From Dermacentor variabilis (taxonomy: Eukaryota; Arthropoda; Arachnida; Ixodida; Ixodidae), in contig NC_134570.1 in the NCBI RefSeq assembly GCF_050947875.1, forward strand, positions 242,040,584 to 242,104,583: a stretch of 64,000 nucleotides of DNA, read 5' to 3'. The notes under the pieces were generated by a model. It was not told the origin of the DNA. It was given only the letters and a program-made list of their open reading frames with translations, and did no database searches. The position numbers and the translations under genes are program-made. Positions 23,164 through 33,911 of this stretch are shown here, in pieces (within the stretch, counting starts at the first letter, position 1; the number at the start of each line of letters is the position of its first letter).

Positions 23164-23432
23164 CACTCTTAGAACATTTTACACCATTTGGGGCTTATAT
23201 CTTGTCCCACAACGATAATCGGCATCTGTCTTGGCCGCGTTTCCTTTCTTTGACGCTGCGAGCCCGGTACTTCCCAGTCACGAACGGCGCCGCGTTATCA
23301 GTGTGACGCAGCATTCTCGACAGGAAAGTAGCGAGCGCCGAGTTTTCAGGAAAGGAAGCGCAAGCAAGGCAGATGACGATTATCGTTGTGGGACAAATTT
23401 ACACCCCAAAGGGTGCAACCGTTTTAAGAGTG
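23164..23432. mobile_element. MITE with about 65-bp terminal inverted repeats, TA-flanked
   Basis: The left end 'cactcttagaac' and the right end 'gttttaagagtg' are inverted copies. The similarity extends inward through 'cccacaacgataatc' for about 65 bp. The element is 269 bp, flanked on both sides by TA, which fits a Tc1/mariner-like target. No coding capacity. Confidence 0.75.
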
Positions 23433-23439
23433 TACGTAT

Positions 23440-23650
23440 CACATAATTGCACATGCAATAACAAGTTCTCATAGTTAAACAAAACGTTTTTTGTGTAATA
23501 ATAAAGCTAGAGCAGCTTTTTACGTGCTGTTTTACCAGAAAATTAATAATTGTGACAGACGGAACCATGCTTGCCTGGCTCTCCGAGAACGATGCCAATC
23601 CGAAATCACAACATACCGGCATTCCCACGCATACCACAGTGCAGCCATAG
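23440..23650 (-). mobile_element. Fragment of the 624-bp hAT-like MITE family
   Basis: Matches part of copy 2 (62880-63110), including 'aacaagttctcatagttaaa' and 'cgagaacgatgccaatccga'. The terminal repeat is shortened, so that only 'ccatagag' remains after 'gcataccacagtgcag'. An internally deleted and end-eroded copy. Confidence 0.75.
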
Positions 23651-25227
23651 AGAAAGAAATTCAACAAGGGCGCTATTCTGGACATTCCGCCATTCGATGC
23701 GTGACGTAGGTGACGGCGTGACGTAGCCACCCTAACAAGGGTGCTCTTCTGGGGCCGAATCTTATAACGGTTCGGTTGGGGAACCGTTCTTTTGGCCTCA
23801 CCTGATTGGCCAAAATTTTGATTGCGTCACAGGTCGTCAGAGGCAGCGGGGCGGTATCGCAATTTTCGAATACGCCACGCATCTGTCAATCATCTTCAAA
23901 GCGAACCGGTCGTAGGAACCGGAGAAGGGGTAGTCCGCTTTGGGTTCCGTTGCTGTGGCTTGGCTGTTGGCTTGTGACCCTGGCCGCGCGCGCCGGTCGC
24001 GCGCTCCCGGAGACGCGCGGGCGTCGCGCGCGCGTGCGTTGGTTGCTTCAGAGGCTATTACTTGCCTTCGTCGTCTGCTTGGCGTTGCTCTTTCGGTGTC
24101 GACCACGGCTGGAAATGCGATACGCTATCGAAGAAGTGACGGATAATGAGTTGCACCGGCCTTGCTGGCTTTCTAAGTAGACCTTTTGCAAGCTACGCTA
24201 TCTAATGGAGGAGACTCGGGTGCAAGCGTACGAGTGGCCATTCCACGCAGAGGAAGGGATATTGCGCGCTGCGGTTCATCGCCGCCGGCCTGCAGCTCCC
24301 AGAGCTCAGTCGGACGCGAAGCATTAATCTGAATTGCCTAGATCTCTGCTGCCGGCATTGTCTACAAAGTTGCTCTCGCAATTACTGTGTTGGCCGGTTG
24401 AAGGGCTGGGTCTGCTTTGCCGTGACTTCAGCTTCAAAGTCAATGCCAAGGAGATATTTGCATGGCGAGATCGAATTCCCAGTGCTATCGCCAGTGTGAA
24501 TAGCTCGCAGATCGCCGTTCAGCAGTCAGAAGGGTTCAACCTAGGCTGGTTCAGCGCTTCCTTCGTTCGGCTGATAAACTATACAGTCAGGACGGGAAGG
24601 TATTGTGGAGCTAGCTCTCTTATTTGGCTTTCCTTTTTTCTCTAGTTTGGGAGTGCCATACTTTGTTTCTCAATTTCACGGCAGAGCGCGCACCGTCAGC
24701 ACCGCACTCTTCGATTTGACTTCGCGCAGGCAATGCAGGGCCCGTATACCGTAATGTTCGATTTAAGTTCCACTGTTTCTATCACGCGACGCGCCGTGGG
24801 GCAGATCGCAGGGATAGCGGCAGCGCGGCGGCGAGCGAGTCATGTCCGAGCCGATGACGAAGGGCGAAAAAAGAAGGAAAATTGATATAGTCGGCTAGTA
24901 AAGGTGTCCCTAAGAACCAGTTCACGGTTTTGTCGTGCTAGCTACTTGAGAAGTGCTGGTAGTGCGTTCCTGTTGCATGCATCGTGCGAGCTCCTGGTAG
25001 CAGACGACATAGCCCTGCGCTTTGCCAACTCCGTGGCCAACTGATTTACGCTTACGATACCGCCTGTGGGCTGAGAATGAAAAAGAATGACATTAATAAA
25101 TTACTTCTGCATTGCGTAAACGCCTGACACCACAGGTTTATATTTCAAAACTTCGCGTATAATATTTAATTTATATTTTACATTCATTTAGCAAGCAGTA
25201 TACATTCTGCTTGCTAAATACAGTTAT
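23651..25227. other. GC-rich then AT-rich sequence, no gene recognised
   Basis: 23700-24300 is CpG-rich with an open frame 23806-24180 (124 aa, hydrophobic centre, many Arg) that matches nothing I know. A 13-bp perfect inverted repeat with an 8-bp loop lies at 25186-25219, immediately outside the giant palindrome edge. Confidence 0.4.
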
Positions 25228-25751
25228 GCAGAAGTTTCATACAGTTTAGGTTTGACATGCGATCGCGCGTCGGCATCGGACGCTATGGCACACTCGTGCC
25301 TTATGTGCCACCGAAGCCCCGAAGTGCTCTGGCATATACCTTCACATGTAAGTAAACGAATGTATCTCCTTGTTGAGAATATCACGCGAGTAGGCAGCTC
25401 TTGTGATGCATCACAATCGTTTGAGAAGCGTCACAGTAGAGCATTTTTCTACATGCGGAGCGGTATTTTTATTTGCAGGTTTCCCTTCAGTAGGAAATTG
25501 CTGGACAGGCGGACCAGCGCACCGGGATTGTACTGGCGAAGCCACAAGCAACTAAAAGAATCTGTTTAATTGTTGCACTTTGAACAATCATGCTTCTACA
25601 AAGGCCACAGCAGAAAAACAGCCCGATGCCGAGTATTTCTGTGCCACGAAGTAATCAAGAGGCGAGTGCCTAATGCGGACGAAATCGAGTGCATCGAGAC
25701 TTATAACGACAGAAAGCTGAGCTAGTTGGTAACGATTCCTTATGCAAAACA

Positions 25752-25856
25752 GAGGTGAGGCGTGCAGACAGGACACAAGAGTAGAGAAGTGGCCGGCGCT
25801 CGTGTTGTTTGCTTGTAAATACTCTACTCTTGTGTCCTGTCTGCACGCCTCACCTC
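25752..25856. repeat. 35-bp perfect hairpin inside the left arm
   Basis: The arm 25752-25786 (starting 'gaggtgaggcgtgcagacag') is perfectly complementary to 25822-25856, with a 35-base loop. The equivalent hairpin is at about 33060-33164 in the right arm. It looks like a small foldback element that was present before the arms formed. Confidence 0.85.
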
Positions 25857-27072
25857 CGTTTAGCATAACGAGTGCATCAACCCACATATTAATAGCGTAG
25901 GCGTTTTATTAACTGTGCAATATTTTCAACACTTCCTTGCATGCCATTTCATGTGGAATGTCTTTTCTGGTCACAAATTTGTGCAGCGAATCGATTTGCA
26001 TGATCGACTCCGGGCCTGTGGGACGGTTCACTTGCACTTTATGCTGAGTATTTTACATGTATCCATAAACTGCAGATATGCACATCAGATCCCTGCGAGC
26101 ATTTTCAAAATTCAAATATTTTAGACAACAGGCACATATGCAATACTGGCATAATCCCGAATACCACTAAGTGGCTGGGACACATTTTTGTTGACCATAC
26201 TCGCAGGTAAAATAAGTACATCATGTGGACAGCTCCAGCTCATTTTCGTTAAATCAGTGTGTACAAGGGGTATGCTAAAATAATTTTTTTCTCGCGCACC
26301 GATTATTTTGCTGTATAAGCAAGAGAACCCACCACGTTAGTGTAACGTATCTTGTACGTCACACTAATATGTGCTTTAATTTACCAAGTGAGATGAGTTA
26401 CTTTTATGACTCATTGAGTCAAATCACACTGCAAGCTGCATTCATCAATCTTCAATTGGATTTTGCAAATGTTTAATGAAACATATGTTTCCCTTTTATG
26501 CAGATATGCAATGGCAAGCCCTTCCGTGTGTTCCAAAGGTAAAATTTAAGCTCTAAATTAAGGAAGACATTTCTATTCAGAAACAAGCAAAAATGGTGAA
26601 TGCAAAGTATCACAAGCCCAAGGTACAGAAATTATGAGAAGTGTCGAATGATTTTAAGGAAAGAGTCGTATTTGAAAATGTAAGACCCTTTAGTAGAGGT
26701 CAAGCAAGTCAATATAGGTAGAACACTCTACAATATTATGCGAGTGAGGGGATGTCAAACAATCGGTCAGGAAATGCGTTGTTTTTCTGCAAAACAAAAG
26801 CTGATTGCCATTACATAAGTCACTTTAGCATCGTGAGACTGCTGCTTGATAAATTCAGAAATAAAGCAAAAACAAGACACGCAAACATAAAAAAACAATT
26901 TAATGATGCTCTCTCCTCACTGGGATAAATAAAAACAAACACATCACATCTAATGTGGACATATCAGATGCCTCGTGAAACACTAAAGGAAAAATTCAGT
27001 TTCGAGCTATGGCACTTGCCGCATAGATGTGGGGGGCCTTGCACTAATAGTGATAGTTACCACTGCATTTAG

Positions 27073-27512
27073 AAATTGAAAGCATTCGTGCAGACAAGGA
27101 TGATTCTTTATATTTTTGGCTACCACTTCAAATGCCTCCACCAAGTGTTGTAATGCTGCACGCAGCCATACTAAGGATCTCGCAGCAACACCTGCAGGTA
27201 AAAAGCAGAACCAGTCAAAGTGCTGGTGCATACTGGACACTATGTTTGAAAATTTTTAGGCAAGAAGAGTGCAAGAAGCAGACATAACCGCATTTATTTC
27301 CATAATTCCCCATTTGAATGGCCTTTTCTTTTTGCTTAGACAATGCCTACGCCTAGCAACAGCATCTCCCTCATACAGAATCCGCAAGCCAAGAGGCCGT
27401 GGAGGCAAATGCAGGTAAGAGGCAAAAAGCAATGGCACTGGTATCAACATTAATCTAATTTCTTGCTTTTTCTTTTGTTTAGGCAGCCAGCACACCTCGA
27501 ACAGCCATCTTG
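27073..27512 (+). CDS. Candidate 3' coding exons of an unknown gene, left-arm copy
   Basis: Three exons with canonical junctions. 27073-27197 follows 'ctgcatttag' and precedes gtaaaa. 27260-27414 (155 bp) follows 'aatttttag' and precedes gtaaga. 27483 onward follows a long pyrimidine tract plus 'tttag' and reaches a TGA after nine codons. Joined, the frame stays open for about 102 residues: 'IESIRADKDDSLYFW' ... 'MLHAAILRISQQHLQ' then 'ARRVQEADITAFISII' ... 'RKPRGRGGKC'. AATAAA signals follow at 27812 and 27836. The intron plus exon-start unit is repeated at about 27660-27760. The 'DDSLYFWLPLQ...' segment loosely recalls a BESS-type motif; this is speculation. The 5' exons are not found. Confidence 0.45.
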
Positions 27513-27903
27513 ACTGCGGGTGTGTGACCCTAGTCGCCAAGGATACATTTGAGGGAAAGCGACAGGCAACGTGAACAGCCACTTCTCCATGTAAACGATA
27601 CTCTTTCTCTCGGATGACTCCTACGCCTCGCCAAGCCAGCACACTTGTGCACAAAGATGCCACGGAGGCAAATGCAGGTAAGAGGCAAGAAGCAATAGCA
27701 CTGGTATCGACATTCATCTAATTTATTTCTTTCTTTCGTTTAGGCAGCCAGCACACTTCGAGCCACCTTGACTGCGGGTGTGTCAGTAGATTGCTGTTGT
27801 ACATATGCTCATAATAAACTTCAGTAAACTTGAACTTGATAATAAACTTGAAGGCATGCAAATGGGACATTGATGCCTTGTATTTTTGAACATTTATTGT
27901 ACA

Positions 27904-28737
27904 CATACAATCAGTGGCGTAGCTAGGCCCTCTGGAACCCGGGGCCCATAGGGCTTTTGTCACCCCCCCCCCCCCGGTCGTAGTCGAGGAACGCGAGGAT
28001 ATCAACAAGTTCCGGGTGTCTTCAGACGTATATGACACCCCCCCCCCCCAACAGGCTGTTACGTTTCGCCTACGACGCGCGGTATAGCCGGCGCGGATGC
28101 AACGGACGCCGGGGCTTCGTTCAAAGCGGCGGACATTTTGGCCCGTTCGGCGCCGCCGCTACGCCTCCCCGCCAAGCGCGTCCAGGCATGTTCCAATGCC
28201 ACGTGTCTTCGTGTGCGTATGTGTGTGTGTGTGCATGTTGGTGCCCACGCTTGTCGAAGCGCGGCAGCCGGGGAGAGGAGCTCCCCCAACTGTGAAGCGA
28301 GGGGGTCTGATCGGCGCCGTCCCGGCGGATGCGTCACCTACTCGTCTCAACGTGCCCGAGCGGCGCCGTCACGTGCGCGTCGTTCCTTCTTGCCCTCAAC
28401 TGCGAGAGTATAAAAGCAGCTGCCCCCGGACGCCGAGAGAGGCTCCGATTTCTTCTGTTGAGTAACGTGCTCTCCCGTCTCTCCACTTCGGTCGACCTGA
28501 CCGCCCGCTCTTATGCGATGATAGAATAAACAAGTTGTTCTGTTACCAGTCGACTCATGCTTTGCCGGGACCTTCGGATGCTTCCAGTTGTGCCCCAGGC
28601 CGCCAGGCCAACGCTACCCTTGGGGCTTGCGACCCAGCTGCAACAACGGGCGTCAGCACAGAGATTCCAACAAGGCCCCTTGCACCCGGGGCCCACGGCC
28701 CCCCGGCCCCCCCTGTTGCTACGCCACTGCATACAAT
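27904..28737. mobile_element. hAT-1, 818-bp non-autonomous hAT-like element with 8-bp target duplication
   Basis: Element 27912-28729 starts 'cagtggcgtagctaggcc' and ends '...gctacgccactg' (terminal inverted repeat CAGTGGCGTAGC). Both sides carry 'catacaat' (27904-27911 and 28730-28737). The right arm of the palindrome shows the empty site at about 31000-31015. Termini of CAGTGGCG type and an 8-bp duplication are typical of hAT transposons. No transposase frame is present; the interior is largely a solo LTR. Confidence 0.93.
28057..28672 (+). repeat. Solo LTR inside hAT-1
   Basis: 616 bp, beginning TGTTACG and ending CCAACA, flanked by the 4-bp duplication aggc (28053-28056 and 28673-28676). 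It contains a TATA box (tataaaag at 28409), an AATAAA at 28526 and a (TG)n run near 28220. No internal retrotransposon sequence remains, as expected after recombination between two LTRs. Family not assigned; a gypsy-type LTR is likely. Confidence 0.85.
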
Positions 28738-29049
28738 ATATGTTATACTTTGCAGTGCTACAGAGGGTATTTTGAAGCTTCCCCCTATATTTTTAACCTT
28801 TAATTACGTATGTATTGTGTGGCCCTCAATGCAGTTAATTCAAGTTGTAGCAGCTGCTTTGTCTGTGTATCGCACATTGGCTTAAGCTCGTGATATCCAC
28901 ATATATACTTCTCTCACATATACAAAATAAAGTTCTATGTAGTCCTCAGTGTTGCAACAAAAAAATGAAAGTAAACAATCCGATCATGGAATTGTGTTTA
29001 TTACAGCGATTCCTATGACGGTTACTGACAAGTTGACAACTTGAACTGG

Positions 29050-29307
29050 TCAATCGGTCACCCGCCGTGGTTGCTCAGTGGCTATGGTGTTGGGCTGCTG
29101 AGCACGAGGTCGCGGGATCGAATCCCGGCCACGGCGGCCGCATTTCGAGGGGGGCGAAATGCGAAAACACCCGTGTGCTTAGATTTAGGTGCACGTTAAA
29201 AAACCCCAGGTGGTCCAAATTTCCGGAGTCCTCCACTACGGCGTGCCTCATAATCAGAAAGTGGTTTTGGCACGTAAAACCCCTAATATTATTATTATCA
29301 ATCGGTC
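29050..29307 (+). repeat. Full-length tick tRNA-derived SINE with 10-bp target duplication
   Basis: SINE body 29060-29297 (238 bp). The tRNA-like head has a B-box-like 'ggtcgcgggatcgaatccc'. The body includes 'ggccgcatttcgaggggggc' and 'aaaaccccaggtggtcc', and the tail is (ATT)n. The flanking repeats 'tcaatcggtc' are at 29050-29059 and 29298-29307. The unoccupied site survives in the right arm near 30693. Transcribed by RNA polymerase III in active families. Confidence 0.95.
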
Positions 29308-29544
29308 CATAGCCTCCTCTATTTTTCAAAAATAAAGGAGGCTATGATCCGTCATGGCAAGGAATTGTATGCCTACATAAGAAAAGGGGGATATGTGTGT
29401 GTGTTTGTAGTGGGGGGTTTAGGATTAGGGCGGTACGAAAGAATGTACCAACACCGTCCTCTAGACCCATTCCGTTAAGGTACCGTAACAAAGCGTATTT
29501 ATGCATAAAGTTCATACAACAAACTGCGATATTACTACACACGC

Positions 29545-30452
29545 TAGAGTCAGCATAGAGTTACTATACTGACTCTAGAGGACAAGCTACCCATAGGGCC
29601 CATGCATTGAAATCGGGAACCGCAAGAGCGCCGCCATGTTGCTACGCGCCGAGGTTGCCAGCTCCTGAGACGCGTGCTAGACTTGGTGACAGTAGTCAGT
29701 TTTAATCCGGCAACAGTAGCAGCGTAGCAGCTCGGCGTCTCGCTTGTAGTGTCGTGATGTGTGCGTGCAGCCGTGTGTTTGGGCTTTATAAGTTGGTTTT
29801 TTATTCTATGTTGCGTGACGGTGTGGGTGTGGTCCATGTTGGCCGTACAGGTGGCAGTTATGCAACCGAGGGATGATCCTGTTGAAGTTTCCGGCGGTAT
29901 GCGGTTTTCAGCGGTCACGCCTGTTGCAGGAGTGTCACTCGACGAGGTTACGAGCTCGGAAGCTGTGGTCAGATTCCTCGCTGGCGTTCCGTTATTCTCT
30001 TCGCACGGGCGCGGTATGTTGCAAAAGCCGCTTTCGCGATATATCGTCGTGACGCTAGATCGGGTTTTTTTATTATTATAAGTACTGATCCAGCTAGCTG
30101 TAGGGCACATGTAACCGACAAACGGAAGTCTCAGGAGAGCACCTGAGATTATAATAAAGCAGGCGGCGCAGGAACTCCACAAGGCACCCAAGGGGCAGTG
30201 GGGGGATCAAAGCTCGAGGCAGAACGGTACGTAGGTTGGAGCCGCTGAGGCAGGTGTGTGCCAGGGAGTGTTTGCACGGACAGCTCCCCTGGCACGCGCA
30301 GCAGTGCCTCGCAAGGTCGAGATACTTTAAAGGTACCTGCGCCCATGATCTTTCTTTTCCCTCGGTGCAGTGTGCACGATTAACGAGAATAATATGGAGG
30401 GCATCCGGTGCAGTCGCAAATGTGTCATGGCAAATGTAGCTCGCGTCGCCTG
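29545..30452. other. 908-bp spacer of the giant inverted repeat
   Basis: Unique centre between the arms. It starts with a short inverted repeat ('ctagagtcag'...'ctgactctag', 29545-29578). It contains competing open frames: 29761-30081 on plus (107 codons, hydrophobic N-terminus), and 29550-30191 on minus (213 codons). Neither has a recognisable domain. An AATAAA-like motif is at 30153. Part of 29553-29660 resembles the reverse complement of 37500-37620. Confidence 0.6.
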
Positions 30453-31404
30453 GCGTGTGTAGTAATATCAGAGTTGGTTGTATGAACTTTATGCATAATA
30501 CGCTTTGTTACGGTACCTTAACGGAATGGGTCTAGAGGACGGTGTTGGTACATTTTTTCGTATCCGCCCTAATCCTATACCCTCCACTACAAACACACGC
30601 ACATATCCCCTTTCTTTATGCATGCATACAATTCCTTGCCATGACGGATCATAGCCTCCTTTATTTTTGAAAAATAGAGGAGGCTATGGACCGATTGACC
30701 AGTTCAAGTTGTCAACTTGTCAGTAACCGTCATAGGAATCACTGTAGTAAACACAATTCCACGATCGAATTGTTTACTTTCATTTTTTTGTTGTAACACT
30801 GAGAACTACATAGAACTTTATTTTGTATATGTGAGAGAAGTATGTGGATATCACGAGCTTAAGCCAATGTGCGATACACAGACAAAGCAGCTGCTACAAC
30901 ATGAACTGCATTGAGGGCCACACAAGACATACGTAACTAAACGTGCAAAATATAGGGGGACGCTTCAAAATACGCTCTGTAGCACTGCAAAGTGTAACAT
31001 ATATTGTATGTGTACAATAAATGTTCAAAAATACAATGCATCAATGTCCCATTTGCCTTCAAGTTTATTATCAAGTTCAAGTTTACTGAAGTTTATTATG
31101 AACATATGTACAACAGGAATCTACTGACACACCCGCAGTCAAGGTGGCTGTTCGAAGTGTGCTGGCTGCCTAAACGAAAGAGAGAAATAAATAAATTAGA
31201 TGAATGTCGATACCAGTGCTATTGCTTCTTGCCTCTTACCTGCATTTGCCTCTGTGGCATCTTTGTGCACAAGTGTGCTGGCTTGGCGAGGCGTAGGAGT
31301 CATCCGAGAGAAAGAGTATCGTTTACATGGAGAAGTGGCTGTTCACGTTGCCTGTCGCTTTCCTTCAAATTTTTCCTTGGCGACTAGGCTGATACACCCG
31401 CAGT

Positions 31405-31844
31405 CAAGGTGGCTGTTCGAGGTGTGCTGGCTGCCTAAACGAAAGAAAAAGCAAGAAATTAGATGAATGTTGATACCAGTGCCATTGCTTTTTGCCTCTT
31501 ACCTGCATTTGCCTCCACGGCCTCTTGGCTTGCGGATTCTGTATGAGGGAGATGCTGTTGCTAGGCGTAGGCATTGTCTAAGCAAAAAGAAAAGGCCATT
31601 CAAATAGGGAATTATGGAAATAAATGCAGTTATGTCTGCTTCTTGCACTCTTCTTGCCTAAATGTTTTCAAACATAGTGTCCAGTATGCACCAGCACTTT
31701 GACTGCTTCTGCTTTTTACCTGCAGGTGTTGCTGCGAGATCCTTAGTATGGCTGCGTGCAGCATTATAACACTTGGTGGAGGCAATTGAAGTGGTAGCCA
31801 AAAATATAAAAAATCATCCTTGTCTGCACGAATGCTTTCAATTA
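31405..31844 (-). CDS. Candidate 3' coding exons of an unknown gene, right-arm copy
   Basis: Mirror of 27073-27512: exons at 31720-31844, 31503-31657 (again exactly 155 bp) and from 31434 downward to a TGA. Donor and acceptor dinucleotides are conserved, and the frame is open across both junctions with only a few residue changes (for example H to Y in exon 2). Having the same open, spliced frame in two diverging copies is the main support for a real coding segment. Function unknown. Confidence 0.45.
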
Positions 31845-33911
31845 CTAAATGCAGTGGCAACTATCACTATTAGTGCAAGGCGCCCCACATATATGCGGCA
31901 AGTGCCATAGCTCGAAACTGAATTTTTCTTTAGTGTTTCACGAGGCATCTGACATGTCCACATTAGATGTGATGTGTTTGTTTTTATTTATCCCAGTGAG
32001 GAGAGAGCATCATTAAATTGTTTTTTATGTTTGCGTGTCTTGTCTTTTGCTTTATTTCTGAATTTATCAAGCAGCAGTCTCACGATGCTAAAGTGACTTA
32101 TGTAATGGCAATCAGCTTTTGTTTTGCAGATAAACAACGCATTTCCTGACCCATTGTTTGACATCCCCTCACTCGCATAATATTGCAGAGTGTTCTACCT
32201 ATATTGACTTGCTTGACCTCTACTAAAGGGTCTTACATTTTCAAATACGACTCTTTCCTTAAAATCATTCGACACTTCTCATAATTTCTGTACCTTGGGC
32301 TTGTGATACTTTGCATTCACCATTTTTGCTTGTTTCTGAATAGAAATGTCTTCCTTAATTTAGAGCTTAAATTTTACCTTTGGAACACACGGAAGGGCTT
32401 GCCATTGCATATCTGCATAAAAGGGAAACATATGTTTCATTAAACATTTGCAAAATCCAATTGAAGATTGATGAATGCAGCTTGCAGTGTGATTTGACTC
32501 AATGAGTCATAAAAGTAACTCATCTCACTTGGTAAATTAAAGCACATATTAGTGTGACGTACAAGATACGTTACACTAACGTGGTGGGTTCTCTTGCTTA
32601 TACAGCAAAATAATCGGTGCGCGAGAAAAAAATTATTTTAGCATACCCCTTGTACACACTGATTTAACGAAAATGAGCTGGAGCTGTCCACATGATGTAC
32701 TTATTTTACCTGCGAGTATGGTCAACAAAAATGTGTCCCAGCTGCTTAGTGGTATTCGGGATTATGCCAGTATTGCATATGTGCCTGTTGTCTAAAATAA
32801 TTGAATTTTGAAAATGCTCGCAGGGATCTGATGTGCATATCTGCAGTTTATGGATACATGTAAAAGACTCAGCATCAAGTGCAAGTGAACGGTCCCACAG
32901 GCCCGGAGTCGATCATGCAAATAGATTCGCTGCACAAATTTGTGACCAGAAAAGACATTCCACATGAAATGGCATGCAAGGAAGTGTTGAAAATATTGCA
33001 CAGTTAATAAAACGCCTACGCTATTAATATGTGGGTTGATGCACTCGTTATGCTAAACGGAGGTGAGGCGTGCAGACAGGACACAAGAGTAGAGTATTTA
33101 CAAGCAAACAACACGAGCGCCGGCCACTTCTCTACTCTTGTGTCCTGTCTGCACGCCTCACCTCTGTTTTGCATAAGGAATCGTTACCAACTAGCTCAGC
33201 TTTCTGTCGTTCTAAGTCTCGATGCACTAGATTTCGTCTCCATTAGGCACTTGCCTCTTGATTACTTCGTGGCACAGAAATACTCTGCATCAGGCTGTTT
33301 TTCTGCTGTGGCCTTTGTTCAAGCATGATTGTTCAAAGTGCAACAATTAAACAGATTCTTTGAGTTGCTTGTGGCTTCGCCAGTACAATTCCGGTGCGCT
33401 GGTCCGCCTGTCCAGCAATTTCCTACTGAAGGGAAACCTGCAAATAAAAACACCGCTCTGCATGCAGAAAAATGCTCTACTCTGACGCTTCTCAAACGAT
33501 TGTGATGCACCACAAGAGCTGCCTACTCACGTGATATTCTCAACAAGGAGATACATTCGTTTACTTACATGTGAAGGTATATGCCAGAGCCAGTGGCGTA
33601 GCAACAGGGGGGGCCGGGGGGCCGTGGGCCCCGGGTGCAAGGGGCCAGTGGAGGGGGGGGGGGGGGTGATATACGCCTGAAGACACCCCCTTTGCACCGG
33701 CTTGACTGGGCGCAAATTGCAAATAATGCTCCGGTATCCAGTAGCCCAAGCACCCGATGCGTTGCGCCGCAGAATTGTCGGCTGCAGCTCTATCAACACC
33801 CCACGAAAGAATCGCACGAATGTGCGGGCTAAAAGAATTTAATTCGCGAAATGGTCGCTAAACTACTCGCTTTTAGGCGGCGTATGACTCGACAGGCTGT
33901 AGTCGCGGGTT

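Larger units (their letters stand above)
25228..29544 (+). repeat. Left arm of the giant inverted repeat
   Basis: Pairs in reverse complement with 30453-37293. Without its two later insertions (818-bp hAT-like element plus 8-bp duplication; 238-bp SINE plus 10-bp duplication) it is 3243 bp, against 3236 bp for the right arm. Landmarks shared by both arms include 'atgcgatcgc' near the outer edge and 'tattactacacacgc' at the inner edge. A sampled 99-codon frame (25588-25887 vs 33029-33328) differs at four residues. Confidence 0.95.

Noticed and set aside
23806..24180. 124-codon plus ORF as a gene
   Set aside because: GC-rich sequence favours long chance frames. No splice, domain or conservation evidence.
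29060..29140. tRNA gene at the SINE head
   Set aside because: The sequence continues into a SINE body with an (ATT)n tail and target duplication.
29550..30191. 213-codon minus ORF in the palindrome spacer
   Set aside because: No domain, low-complexity Ser/Thr composition, and an overlapping plus frame is equally plausible. It is kept only as a description of the spacer.
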